Shown here: in pieces, positions 12,401-23,390 of the stretch
How the letters are laid out: each line of letters starts with the position of its first letter
Position numbering within the stretch: position 1 is the first letter of the stretch
Assembly (NCBI RefSeq): GCF_036588685.1
Contig: NC_086376.1
Span: 17,664,411 to 17,728,410 of the forward strand
Source: Mytilus trossulus
Lineage: Eukaryota; Mollusca; Bivalvia; Mytilida; Mytilidae
Direction of reading: 5' to 3'
Length of the DNA stretch: 64,000 nt
Translations under genes and position numbers: made by a program
Notes under the pieces: model-generated
Told to the model about the DNA's origin: nothing
What the model saw: only the letters and a program-made list of their open reading frames with translations
The model's database searches: none

Positions 12401-14134
12401 CTTATTACATTATATTATTACATGTTAAAAACATCATAACTAATTTCTCTCTTTTAAAACAGGCTTTCTAAATAAAATAGTTCAGAGATACACCCTTTGG
12501 ATTAATCATTGAAATTAAAAGTATATGTACATATCTTTTATGATGTGAGTATTTTATCACATTATATTATTACCTAACATGTAAAATGTCTACTGTGGAT
12601 TCATTATTATTCATTGGATACCAATTTTCATGGATTTTGTTGGAACAAGGAAACCACAAATTTGAATGTTCAACGAATTGCAACCTTGTTGATGATTATA
12701 TGCAGACTTTTGGCAAATCATGAAGTTAATTATCCATGAAAATGCAAGTTTTTCCTCAATCCAAGAAAAAAAAATGAATCCAGAGTAACTCAATATTGCT
12801 TTCACTGGCTTTCTATTTAAATGAAAAAATTCAGAGACACACCCTTTTGATTAATCATTGAAATTAAAAGTATATGTACATATCTTTTATGTTGTGAGTA
12901 TTTTGTACAATGTGCAGATCAATGAAAAGGTCAGCTTTTCTTCTGATAAAAAGATGATGAGTATTCACAAAACAAATTATATTTATATATATATATATAT
13001 ACTGGTAATCATAATTTCTGAATCATAATAGGAAAAGTTTACAAACTTGTCACTTTGCAGAACAAAACAAAAACAGGACACCAGAAGTTTTTTGGAAGTT
13101 ATTTTTAGTGGTAGCTGTCTCATTGACATATACCCTAAATCTCCTTGTATAAGGGGGCCTGGGTGGCCAAGTGGTCTACTACTGTAATCACTAGCCAGTT
13201 AACTGGGACAACATCCCTAATGCACCTCGAAATGAGGAACTCAAAAGTCCTGTGTAAAGAAAAAATCTCTGTGTAAGTGATATTGGACATGTTTCTATTT
13301 TTTACAAATGACTGAGCTTAACCATTTGTGGTGATTTGGAAAGAAGAGGAACATAGAGTAAATGTTCAAAGTATTAAATTTTTAAAGAACTTATTGTGTT
13401 AAAAGGGGGATATTTTACCACAAGGAGCCGCATCACGAAAGGATTTTCGGGGTATGCTAATTTACGGAAAATGTATGCTCACTTCGCACCCCGAAAATTT
13501 AACCACATATGTGAAAATGTCACAGCTTTGAAACGAGCTATCATACATATCCAAGTTTTTGATATGGACTGAGCTACAGGCAAACACGTAACCATTACCG
13601 CGTATGTAAAAACAAATAAAGTATTGACCCAACTCTGAGGTTGTGAGTTGGAACCCAGCTGTTGTGGGTTTGATTGACTCCAATTGGAGGTATTTCTCCA
13701 GGCACTCCTGCTTCCCCCACAAAGAAAAACTGGCTGCCGGAAAATATTCCAAAAGGCGTGCTCAAAAGTGGCTTTAAAACACCAACAATCAATCAATAAA
13801 TCTCCTTTTATTCATGCTAAATAGCCGCCATTAGTGAATCTGATAGTTTACATTCCCTCTTTTCTAGATATACAGAAATCAGCAACAGAGGAGAAGATCA
13901 TACAAGAGAAATTACAAGACCTACAGCTATGAGCAGCTAGTGGCAGCTTATCTATATGTCAAGGAGAAAAAGGTAGCTGTCAAGTTTGCTGCAAGAGCCT
14001 TTGGAGTACCACCTTCTACATTGAATGACAGAGTACAGGGCAAGGTGTATATTGATACATCCATTGTAATGAACAGACCTGGAGCTAGAAAGATTCTACC
14101 TAAACCAAATCTACACCTGGAAACTAAACTTAGG
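9252..14134 (+). CDS. Set A: Pipsqueak-HTH gene, six-exon partial model
   Basis: Exons 9247-9464, 10185-10394, 10836-11105, 11859-11987, 12298-12393 and 13868-14134 join with consensus splice sites, every junction at phase 0, into 395 codons with no stop. The product starts MPSKRKHGKSS, a basic segment that could be a nuclear signal. It has two Pipsqueak-type HTH modules at about residues 155-198 and 325-370, separated by acidic linkers. HTH_psq domains bind DNA and are shared by Drosophila Pipsqueak and pogo-type transposases. The 3' end is unresolved: the last exon runs into a 51-bp tandem array that repeats the splice donor, and I find no later exon before 27.9 kb. It may splice to the phase-compatible exons at 31379 or beyond. 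Start chosen as the first ATG after the 9246 acceptor. Confidence 0.7.
9797..10010. mobile_element. Decayed palindromic MITE
   Basis: An intronic segment from ACTGTGGTCCTGTGGATAA to CTCAAAATGGATACTAATG. It parallels the better preserved element at 12591-12787 (shared order of GGATACCAATTTT-like, GATTTCGTTG-like and AACCATGAAGT-like blocks). Heavily diverged. Confidence 0.35.
10185..10394 (+). CDS. Set A coding exon 2 (acidic linker)
   Basis: The acceptor TTTTTTTATAG ends at 10184 and the donor AAT|GTAGGT follows 10394. It encodes 70 residues in phase 0, starting TDGEPEEQSTDLLND, rich in Glu, Asp, Ser and Thr with no recognisable fold. It links the basic start to the first psq module. Confidence 0.65.
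10836..11105 (+). CDS. Set A coding exon 3, psq HTH module 1
   Basis: The acceptor ACTTTGTAG ends at 10835 and the donor GAG|GTAAAA follows 11105; 90 codons in phase 0. After an Arg-rich start (RARSPRRAHRYKSYS) comes a complete Pipsqueak-type HTH. EMLVAAYKCVKD is helix 1, VKAAARMFGVPSSTLHNRV forms helices 2 and 3, and the FGVP turn plus STL recognition helix are typical of the family. A short charged tail follows. Confidence 0.8.
11859..11987 (+). CDS. Set A coding exon 4 (linker)
   Basis: The acceptor CTCTTTTTCAG ends at 11858 and the donor AAA|GTTAGT follows 11987; 43 codons, phase 0, acidic. A diverged duplicate of this acceptor lies 61 bp upstream (CCCTTTCAG ending at 11797). Its use would shift to a frame closed by TAG after eight codons, so the downstream acceptor is preferred. 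Confidence 0.6.
12298..12393 (+). CDS. Set A coding exon 5 (acidic linker)
   Basis: The acceptor ATATTTTGTAG ends at 12297 and the donor GAG|GTAATA follows 12393; 32 codons, phase 0. Very acidic, with a run of five Asp encoded by a short GAT repeat. Too short for a domain, but it keeps the frame between exons 4 and 6. Confidence 0.6.
12462..12903. repeat. Direct duplication flanking a MITE
   Basis: About 95 bp at 12462-12555 (GATTAATCATTGAAATTAAA, then GTATATGTACATATCTTTTA) recurs at 12807-12903 with few changes. The two copies bracket the MITE at 12591-12787, so the intron gained a roughly 345-bp tandem duplication around or after the MITE insertion. Confidence 0.6.
12591..12787. mobile_element. 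197-bp MITE with TACTGTGGATTCATT ends
   Basis: The left end is TACTGTGGATTCATT and the right end ATGAATCCAGAGTA, inverted copies with one mismatch. Internal inverted segments (GGATACCAATTTTCATGG against CCATGAAAATGCAAG) suggest a largely palindromic element. Inside an intron of set A, with a decayed relative at 9797. Confidence 0.6.
13148..13275 (+). mobile_element. tRNA-derived SINE head
   Basis: GGGTGGCCAAGTGGTCTACT contains TGGCCAAGTGG, an exact match to the Pol III A-box consensus (TRGCNNAGTGG), in a tRNA-like 5' context. A convincing B box does not follow at normal distance. This may be the head of the SINE whose tail is at 13625-13799, separated by an insertion. Confidence 0.45.
13570..13799 (+). 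mobile_element. SINE body and tail
   Basis: GAGGTTGTGAGTTGGAACCC resembles a Pol III B-box region with one change from GTTCGAACCC. About 120 bp later AAAGTGGCTTTAAAACACCA runs into a CAATCAATCAAT tail, a 3' end common in bivalve SINEs. It sits 70 bp before the acceptor of set A exon 6. Three overlapping minus-strand frames here are accidental. Confidence 0.5.
13868..14134 (+). CDS. Set A coding exon 6, psq HTH module 2
   Basis: The acceptor CTCTTTTCTAG ends at 13867; 89 codons in phase 0 run to the first donor, TTAGG|GTAAGT at 14135. It opens with an Arg/Lys-rich segment (NQQQRRRSYKRNYKTYSYE) followed by a psq HTH: QLVAAYLYVKEKK, then VKFAARAFGVPPSTLNDRV. The final residues (ILPKPNLHLETKL) are the founder of the 17-residue tandem repeat that follows. 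Without splicing, the frame stays open through the array and into the LINE up to 15322. The true exon end is therefore ambiguous: nearly every repeat unit offers a donor in the same phase. Confidence 0.75.
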
Positions 14135-14503
14135 GTAAGTCTACCTAAACCAAATCTACACCTGGAAACTAAACTTGTTAAAAGGGTAAGTCTACCTAAA
14201 CTAAATCTACACCTGGAAACTAAACTTGTTAATAGGCTAAGTCTACCTAAACCAAATCTACACCTGGAAACTAAACTTGTTAATAGGGTAAGTCTACCAA
14301 AACCAAATCTACACCTGGAAACTAAACTTGTTAATAGGGTAAGTCTACCAAAACCAAATCTACACCTGGAAACTAAATTTGTTAATAGGGTAAGTCTACC
14401 AAAACCAAATCTACACCTGGAAACTAAACTTGTTAATAGGGTAAGTCTACCAAAACAAAATCTACAACTGGAAACTAAACTAATTAATAGGGTAAGTCTA
14501 CCT
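14092..14503 (+). repeat. 51-bp minisatellite, left block (8 units)
   Basis: Tandem units of 51 bp, each with a GTAAGT block followed by CTACCTAAACCAAATCTACA and ending TTGTTAATAGG, encode VSLPKPNLHLETKLVNR in the frame of set A exon 6. Unit junctions read AGG|GTAAGT, a near-perfect splice donor, at 14135, 14186, 14288, 14339, 14390, 14441 and 14492. The one at 14237 is mutated to CTAAGT. The array appears to be an amplification of the exon 6/intron boundary. It is interrupted by a LINE after 14503. Confidence 0.92.
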
Positions 14504-17500
14504 GTTTATGATGTAGATAGAATTGAAGACATGAATAATGAAGATCTCCATTTTAATATTAACAGTCACTTATTTCTTGAGACAATGTTGATGGAAATTA
14601 GAGGTAAAACTATATCTTATTCAAGTTATAAGAAAAAGGTAAAAGAAAAACAAGAGAAAGATCTTAGAAATGAAATTCTTATTTTGGAAGAAAAGGTAGA
14701 TGAAGGTTCAATACAGATTTTGGAAAATAAAAAATGTGAATTAGAAAATATAAGAAAAGAAAAAATTAAAGGGAAGATAATTCGATCAAGAATGCAATGG
14801 GTAGAAGAGGGTGAAAAACCTACTAGCTATTTTTGTGGGCTAGAATCAAAAAATTTTACAAATAAGATAATACCAAAAGTAGAAAAAGAAAATGGAGATG
14901 TAATTTCAAAACAAAAAGATATTTTAAAAGAAGTAAAATCTTTTTATGAAAATTTATACAAGAATAAAGATAAGTCAAAGGGAGATAAATTCAGTAAACT
15001 TAAAGAAGGATTAAAAGATATAAAATTTAAAAAACTAACTGATGATGAGAAAAAAAATCTTGAAGGAGAAATAACAATTGAAGAAGCTGGTTTGATATTG
15101 AAAAATATGAAAAATAATAAAACACCAGGATCTGATGGTTTCTCCACAGAGTTCTTTAAATTTTTTTGGAAAGATTTGAAAATTTTTGTTGTCAACTCCT
15201 TGAACTACAGTACTGAGATTGGTGAACTATCTGTTACGCAAAAACAAGGAATCATTACATGCCTGCCGAAAGGAAATAAGCCTAGACATTTCTTAAAAAT
15301 TGGCGACCTATATCTTTATTAAATACAGTTTATAAAATTGGCTCTGGAGTTATAGCAAAACGCTTTAAAACAGTTTTAGATAAACTGATAGATTTTGACC
15401 AAACTGGATTTATTAGTGGTAGATATATTGGAGAAAATCTTCGTTTAATTTATGATATCATGCAATTTACAGAGGAAAAAGATATACCAGGACTTTTGCT
15501 GCTCATTGATTTCGAAAAGGCATTTGATTCGATTTCTTGGGAATTTTTAACTAGTGTCTTGAAGTTGTTCAATTTTGGAGAATCAATAATTAATTGGGTT
15601 AAAGTTTTTTATAACAATATCAAATCAGCTGTTAACCAGGGAGGACATCTATCAGAATTTTTTTCTATAGAACGAGGCTGTAGACGAGGTGATCCCTTGT
15701 CGCCTTATATTTTTATTCTCTGTGCTGAGATATTAGCACTAAAAATAAGAAATAATGATAAAATAAATGGTATTACAATTACGCAAGTTGAGCACAAACT
15801 TTCACAATTTGCTGATGACACATCTCTTATTTTAGATGGTAAAGAAGAATCTTTGAATGAAGCATTAAATGAATTAGATTGGTTTGGAAATATATCTGGT
15901 TTAAACATTAATTTTTCTAAAACACAAGTTATTTGGATAGGAAATAAAAAGTATAGTAATGAGGTATTATGCCAAAATAGAAACCTTACATGGGGAGAAA
16001 CATGTTTTAAGGTATTAGGTATAAGCTTTGATGTTAATCTTGATAGAATTGTAAAAATTAATTATGATGAAAAAATTGTACAAATTAAATGTGTAATAAG
16101 ACAATGGTCAAAACGAAATCTTACTGTTATTGGTAGAATTACTGTAGTAAAGACATTGATATTGCCTATTTTAAATCATTTGTTTATATCCTTACCAAAT
16201 CCAAGTGATGATATTTTAAAAAATGTTATTCAACTTATGTATAATTTTATATGGAGTTCACCAATTGATAGAATTAAAAGAGATGTTTTACAAAATGATA
16301 TTGAAGGTGGTGGACTCAAAATGATAAATCTTAGTGCATTTATTTTAGCACTGAAGTGTACATGGATAAGGAGATTATTTAAATCAGACAACAAATGGCA
16401 GAATGTTTTTTGTCAAATGTTCATGTAGAACTTGAAAAATTTTATGGTTGTGGAAGTGTTTATATCCAAAAATTACAACAACATATCAAAAATAAATTTT
16501 GGCAAGATGTTCTGAAAGCATGGCAACTTCTTAGAGAAAAAGAAGAATATGACAGTTGGGAATGCTTTCTTGCTAGTCCAATCTGGCTTAACAATAATAT
16601 AAAGGTAGCAAATAAACCTATTTTTTATAAAGATTGGTTTGAAAATGGTATAAGATTTATAAATGATATTGTAAATGAAGATGGGACCTTTTTCTCTCAT
16701 CAAAAAATAGAAGAAATGTATCAGATAAATGTGAATTTCATGAGATATAATAGTATTATATCTGCTATACATCAAGCATCAAAATCATTTGTGGGAAAAA
16801 ATCACAAATTAGAACTACCTTTAATTCCATCTGCTATTAAAAGGCTAGTTAAAAGTTCAAAAGGATCTAAAGATATGTATATTGTTTTAAATAAAAATGG
16901 AAGTGTTCCCACTAGTCAGTTAAAATGGACTGAAATTTTTGGCTTTGATCAAAATCATTGGAAAAAAATTTATAAACTGCCATTTGTTGTCACAAATAAT
17001 ACTAAGTTACAGTGGCTACAGTATAGATTCAATCATCGAATCTTAGCTACAAACAAATTTCTTTATAAAATTAAGATTTATGATAATCCAAATTGTACTT
17101 TTTGTAATAGAGAAATTGAAACATTAGAACATTTATTTTGGGAATGTGAACATACACAATTATTATTAGAACAGATTGAAAATTGGTTTCTGACCAATGG
17201 AATTAGTGTACTTTTTACACAAGAAGTTTTTTTGTTTGGTAACTCTGCAAAAATATCAAAAGGCAATGCAGAAAATACTATTTTTCTTACCATAAAGCAA
17301 TATATTTATAATTCTAGATGTTTTAAAAAAAATCTTACATTAAACTCAGTAAAAGAAAAGATTAAATATGTGTATGCAATGGAAAAAAATATTGCTATGA
17401 AAAACAAATGTGAACATCATTTTCTCAGAGAATGGAATGTTTTTGATATATTACTTAGTTAAATACAAAAATGTATATACTTTACATTCAATATTATACA

Positions 17501-17599
17501 TGTTATAAATGAAAATGCTGTATTTACTATACTAAAATAGAATTCAATTTCTAGATGAATTATATTGAAAACTCATCACACTATTCTCTCTCACTCTCT

Positions 17600-17642
<43 letters not shown>

Positions 17643-17837
17643 GTGTTCAAACTGCTTTACTCTATATCTTATATTTGTATTTAAAAAAAAAAAAAAAAAA
17701 AAAAAATTGCTTCCTAATAGACAGTTGTATTGATTAGATAATATCTATAGATTTATATATTATATATTGCTATTATATTTGTGTATATTATGTTGTAAAT
17801 TGGAAGTTATAAATAATAAAAATTAAAAAAAAAAAAA
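14504..17837 (+). mobile_element. 5'-truncated L1/Tx1-like LINE
   Basis: Non-LTR retrotransposon lacking ORF1 and the endonuclease. It opens inside ORF2, upstream of the reverse transcriptase. Motifs in order: KTPGSDGFSTEFFKFFW (15120s), LKNWRPISLLN (about 15292-15325), LLLIDFEKAFDSISWEF, ERGCRRGDPLSPYIF, FADD (about 15810), then a Cys/His cluster CTFCNREIETLEHLFWEC near 17096. The frame breaks twice, at an A-run near 15292 and a T-run near 16410, each consistent with a one-base loss. The 3' part has a (TC)n tract (17583-17640), an internal poly-A run (17682-17706), AATAAA near 17813 and a terminal poly-A. The target duplication AAGTCTACCT is present at 14494-14503 and 17838-17847. Not capable of autonomous movement. 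Confidence 0.9.
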
Positions 17838-19418
17838 AAGTCTACCTAAACAAAATCTACACATGGAAACTAAACTTGTTAATAGGGTAAGTCTACCTAA
17901 ACCAAATCTACACCTGGAAACTAAACTTGTTAATAGGGTAAGTCTACCTAAACCAAATCTACACCTGGAAACTAAACTAATTAATAGGGTAAGTCTACCT
18001 AAACCAAATCTACACCTGGAAACTAAACTTGTTAATAGGGTAAGTCTACCTAAACCAAATTTTCACCTTGAAACTAAACTTGTTAATAGGGTAAGTCTAC
18101 CAAAACCAAATCTACACCTGGAAACTATAATAATTAATAGTGTAAGTCTACCAAAACCAAATCTACACCTGGAAACTAAACTTGTTAATAGGGTAAGTCT
18201 ACCTAAACCAAATCTACACCTGGAAACTAAACTTGTTAATAGGGTAAGTCTACCTAAACCAAATCTACACCTGGAAACTAAACTTGTTAATAGGGTAAGT
18301 CTACCAAAACCAAATCTACACCTGGAAACTAAACTTGTTAATAGGGTAAGTCTACCAAAACCAAATCTACACCTGGAAACTAAATTTGTTAATAGGGTAA
18401 GTCTACCAAAACAAAATCTACAACTGGAAACTAAACTAATTAATATGATAAGTCTACCTAAACCAAATCTACACATGGAAACTAAACTTGTTAATAGGGT
18501 AAGTATACCAAAACCAAATCTACACCTGGAAACTAAACTAATTAATAGGTAAGTCTACCTAAACCAAATCTACACCTGGAAACTAAACTAATTAATAGGG
18601 TAAGTCTACCTAAACCAAATCTACACCTGGAAACTAAACTTGTTAATAGGGTAAGTCTACCTAAACCAAATCTACACCTGGAAACTAAACTTGTTAATAG
18701 GGTAAGTCTACCAAAACCAAATCTACACCTGGAAACTAAACTAATTAATAGGGTAAGTCTACCTAAACCAAATTTACACCTTGAAACTAAACTTGTTAAT
18801 AGGGTAAGTCTACCTAAACCAAATCTACACCTGGAAACTAAACTTGTTAATAGGGTGAGTCTACCTAAACCAAATCTACACCTGGAAACTAAAATTGTTA
18901 ATAGGGTAAGTCTACCAAAACCAAATCTCCACCTGGAAACTAAACTTGTTAATAGGGTAAGTCTACCAAAACCAAATCTACACCTGGAAACTAAACTAAT
19001 TAATAGGGTAAGTCTACCAAAACCAAATCTACACCTGGAAACTAAACTTTCTAATAGGGTAAGTCTACCAAAACCAAATCTACACCTGGAAACTAAACTT
19101 GTTAATAGGGTAAGTCTACCTAAACCAAATCTACACCTGGAAACTAAACTTGTTAATAGGGTAAGTCTACCTAAACCAAATCTACACCTGGAAACTAAAC
19201 TTGTTAATAGGCTAAGTCTACCAAAACCAAATTTACACCTGGAATCTAAACTAATTAATAGGGTAAGTCTACCAAAACCAAATCTACACCTGGAAACTAA
19301 ACTTGTTAATAGGGTTAGTCTACCTGAACCAAATCTACACCTGGAAACTAAACTTGTTAATAGGGTAAGTCTACCTAAACCAAATCTACACCTGGAAACT
19401 AAACTTGTTAATAGGGTA
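17838..19418 (+). repeat. 51-bp minisatellite, right block (about 31 units)
   Basis: Continuation of the array split by the LINE. Donor-like junctions recur every 51 bp from 17887 to the last at 19416 (AGG|GTAAGA). One unit is 50 bp (junction at 18549), which shifts the frame and creates a TAA, so the peptide frame closes at 18552 and a second open stretch starts at 18855. A few junctions have lost the donor (18448, 19212). Variation is patchy, for example TTGTTAATAG against CTAATTAATAG and CCTAAACC against CCAAAACC, which suggests unequal exchange between units. Confidence 0.92.
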
Positions 19419-20334
19419 AGAATTACTTTTATTATACCCCCTTCCCACTCTATAAGAGGATGGAGTTATACTGGTTTATCTTTCTGTCCATCTTAATTTC
19501 TAGAAGTAGCATAAATCTGCATTTACAGTAATATCTTTATAAGCTTTTATAGTTATTGTATGACAGTGGGTCAGGAGTTTGTTTGTAAACCTTTTTTTTA
19601 TATCCTTTTACCTCTAGGTATATACCATATGTGGTATAAATACAAAAAGAGTGCAGTTATTTCATTGGACAATATTTACTAAAAAAAGATGTATCTTTAA
19701 ATAATGCTTGAAAAATATATAATACAAAAAATATAAGATTGACAAATATTGTATTGTATATAAGCTCACAAAAATAGGGTTTGCTATAAGCGTTATTATA
19801 GAAAAAATAGTCTGACACTGCATGTAACTTTTTTATCTCATTAGTCTATTCACTTAACGTCATTGCAATGAAGTGAGAGATTACAAGAACAGCTTATTAA
19901 ACCAGACAATGACTGTATCAACTTTCATATCTTGTGTTCTGATTATTGTTCGTACATGTAAAATAAAATCATTTCAAAATAAGCAGTTTTGGTTTCTTCA
20001 ATATTGTATTGCAGCAAAGAATAGTATTGTTTGGAATACAGAGATCATGTTTATTCAAGTAATCCACTGATGTACACCTAAAAATATACAACTCAAGAAA
20101 GACTTAAATTTTAAGTATATAAATAATGTTAAACAGACAAATTATAATCAGGAAAGCTAAGGCAGCATTACTTATCTTATAATCAAATAGTAGCCCTGAT
20201 GATGTGTGTTGCAACATTTAAGAAATGAAATATCAAAAATATCTTTAAAAATATATTGATGGGAGACAATTCTATACTTTGTGATGTTTATGCCTACATG
20301 GGTTTTTTTATTATTGGGGGGACAACCCAAACAA
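19419..20334. other. Non-coding, putative intron of set A
   Basis: AT-rich sequence after the minisatellite. The first 100 bp (TTATACCCCCTTCCCACTCT, AGGATGGAGTTATACTGG) look like part of a dispersed repeat. No exon with good splice sites is visible. Confidence 0.35.
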
Positions 20335-20908
20335 TTTAAGGGGGCTCCCGGGTGTAAATGATTTTTTTTATTTAATATAGGATTTCGCTATATTTTTCTA
20401 TAAATGAACTTTACCTTATACTTAATGGAAAAATGGAATAAAAAAATGGGGTCACCGTTCATTTACGCTAACAATCTGCCTTCAAAAGAAGCATATATTT
20501 TTGTTAATGTCCTTTTTTTCTGTTGAACTAATAGGAGAAATAGCGGTAATATCGAAATAAAAAAAGAACTAAATTACAGAAATCGCTTAAATTTTACAAT
20601 TATTTAGTTTATGTACAGCTTATTCGAAAACAACAATAAAAAATATAGGTCACCGATGATTTAAAAAAGATATTTCAATTTTAATGCCAAAAAATGGCAT
20701 TTTTGCACCAAAGGGAGATAATTTGGAGCTTTTTCAATGATATCTACATTTTAAAAGTCACCTGGGGTCAACACAAATTGATTTCTTGGAATGATTTTTG
20801 TACCATATGATAAAGTAACAACTACTAAAGGTAATTAATAAAATTTGTAATGAAAAATAAATGTTTAGTTTTTTTCTAAAAATTTTATACCCGAGAGCCT
20901 CCTTAAAA
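20335..20908. mobile_element. 574-bp MITE with about 24-bp imperfect TIRs
   Basis: The left end reads TTTAAGGGGGCTCCCGGGTG and continues TAAA. The right end (20884-20907) reads TTTATACCCGAGAGCCTCCT followed by TAAA, the inverse of the left with three mismatches. The interior has no open frame of note. Confidence 0.5.
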
Positions 20909-20997
20909 GGGGGAAAAATACTATTTTTATGCAAACTCACAAATTGATATTTAAACAGATGTTAGACATCATCACCACCTATCATGTAACTGTAAGA

Positions 20998-21123
20998 GAA
21001 GTGTGATAATGAAGCTTGTTTGTTGGACATAAAAGCTGACCTATAGTTAGTTAATGTTTGTGTCATTTTGGTCTCTTGTTGACAGTTGTCTCATTGGCAA
21101 TCATACCACATCTTCTTTTTTAT
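20998..21123 (+). repeat. Dispersed TTGTCTCATTGGC repeat, copy 1
   Basis: Contains CCTATAGTTAGTTAATGTTT, GTCATTTTGGTCTCTTG and TTGTCTCATTGGCAATCATA followed by CCACATCTTCTTTTT. Related copies occur in this window near 40868, 41410, 41725, 43395, 44287, 47190 and 63800, in both orientations. Confidence 0.65.
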
Positions 21124-21364
21124 ATTTGTTGATCGATACATAAAAACTTTTTACAATAACATATTAAGATAGTTTTGGATGAATTTAAATAATAATTTAC
21201 TTATATGTCTTATATGTATAAAAAAAACTTTGTAAATACCACATTTAAGCTTCTTTTTCAATTGAAACTTCATTTAATTCTAACCACATTGGTGGTGTTG
21301 ATTCATTGGACTTACTTGAGTGTTTGATTGTTTCCAATTCACTGCAGACATTTTTGAATCCGTC

Positions 21365-21790
21365 TTTAACATATATATATATATATATATACAACTGGTC
21401 TAAACATCAACCCAACAATGTTAGATCTGTAAATTTGCTTTCGTGATATCGTGACACCTTCACTGCAGCCGTCCCGCCAGACCGAAAGACCACCTGGGCT
21501 CTACATATATATAAGAAAATTATTGAAAGATTATAACGGTTTCAATTCATCACTTTTACTAGTACTTTCACTGCTTTCACAGATCTTCAGGTATAATGCG
21601 ACTTGTTATTATCTTTCAATAATTTTCTTATATGTTACCAGCATACGGACTTTACTTGACTTTTTCTTATATATGTATATATAAGAAAATTATTAAAAGA
21701 TAATAACGGTTTCAATACATCACATTTTTTACTAGTACTTTCACTGCTTCCACAGATCTTCAGGTAATGTGACTTGCATATAAATAAAAC
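21365..21790. repeat. AT microsatellite and inverted/direct repeats
   Basis: A (TA)n tract lies at 21370-21391. ATATAAGAAAATTATTGAAA near 21510 is inverted at about 21612-21634 (TTTCAATAATTTTCTTATAT), a possible foldback. The block ATATAAGAAAATTATTAAAA with CTAGTACTTTCACTGCTTCC recurs directly at 21679-21770. Probably a rearranged small DNA element. Confidence 0.45.
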
Positions 21791-22537
21791 AATTGATTGA
21801 CGTTAACAACTACAAGGGAGACTACTAATGTCATTTTAAGACTTTAGAATGTTACGTTAAAATTAGAATATCATTTATCATTTAATCCCGGGTTGAGAAT
21901 GTTTATGAATAATTCTTCCTTCTTCCTCTGGAGAAAACATTTTGGCGATTGACCATATACAATGGAAATATTTGAAATCGTCCATTAGAACAACAATGGA
22001 AATGGTCGTTTGCCCTGATGAGTTTTAAATCTTCATGGTTGGTTTGCTGTCTATGTAAATTAAAGTCATTCTAGTCCACAGTTCATTTTTTGTCTCTCCA
22101 ACATAAAATTCCTCACAATTTGAACATATATATATATGAGTCTAAAAGATTGTGTACCAATACCTATAAATAGATGGAAAACAAAACACTAAAAAGGGTT
22201 GAATGTAATCGCTCAAAGATGGGAAACTGAACAGATGATATAAATTATACAATAATTGCAAATATTTCGGCTCAACAAATGGCCTTCTTCGGTGCAAAAG
22301 TTAACAATACTGATATATAATGTATAAGGTGTAAACATAGATCAGTAATATTACAGGTAAGTTTTGGTAGATTGATTTTAATCCAAAATCCTGAATAACA
22401 TAATATAAACACTAGACTGTAAATTTGATTATTTCTTTCTATTGATTCCGTCTGGATGGAGGACACCCAGTGTTTTTATCCAAAACTTCTTCTGATTCTC
22501 TCTTTGCCTATTTTGCCATGTTCAATCCTGTTCGATC

Positions 22538-22598
22538 ACAAGGATCTTCATGTGATCAAAATCTTTCAAAAAAATTTTGATCACATGAAGATCCTTGT
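22538..22598. repeat. Perfect 25-bp hairpin
   Basis: Arms 22538-22562 (ACAAGGATCTTCATGTGATC, then AAAAT) and 22574-22598 are exact reverse complements around an 11-nt loop. No larger element is obvious around it. It could be a recent inverted duplication or a small structured RNA; nothing decides between them. Confidence 0.75.
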
Positions 22599-23390
22599 TT
22601 TCCAATGTTTCTTAGCGTAATTTGACAAAATTGAACCTTTTTGGCTGCAAAAAGGGAATTGTTATTTCACTATTTCACTTTCATTATTGATTGAACAGAA
22701 AAAAATCAAATTTTAGATTTTTTATATAGTAGCAAGTGCCCTGTAAATAAGACTGTTATATTAATATCTTTATTTTTCATATAAGTAACATTATACTTGT
22801 GACATAAACAAAAGTAACAACAACTATTATTAAATAAGACTGTTAAAACAAGTCAATACTTATTCAATAAGACTGTTAAAACAAGTCAATAATTATTAAA
22901 TAAGAGAATATGTTAATCATGTAAATAGCAGGGGGAAATCTATTTTTTTTCAATTTAATTTCATTTAAATTTTTCTCAAAAATCTGTGGTCAGAATTTTG
23001 TTTAAAAATTATATAAAATTGAATAATACTGTTTTTTTGTTTTTAAATGATTATATGAAAGTATCAGGAGTTATTTGTATTAATTTGTGCCCAAGTAAAA
23101 CAATATCTAAACAAGAAACGGGAAAAATGAATCTAATATATCACATTGTAGAACCATTTTGATGCAAAAATAATATTTTTTAATGTTTTTGGAAACAAGC
23201 AAAACAAAAATTACAATAAACCCCCTATTGTGTTTCATTCATGGACTCTCATACTTGAGAAAACACAATTTTGATTGAAGAAATGTATGAGACAATATCT
23301 GAAAAAGTCTATAGTTTCCATGTCCCGCACTTCACCAGCAATTATTTTTTTATTCAACCATCTTTTTTGAAAATTTTAAGTTTCAGTATA

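Noticed and set aside
13148..13200. Functional tRNA gene
   Set aside because: A good A box and tRNA-like 5' sequence are present, but no B box or acceptor-stem closure at the right distance; better explained as a SINE head.
18063..18476. 137-codon minus-strand frame with a regular 17-residue repeat
   Set aside because: It is the antisense shadow of the 51-bp minisatellite, open only because the unit lacks stops in that phase.
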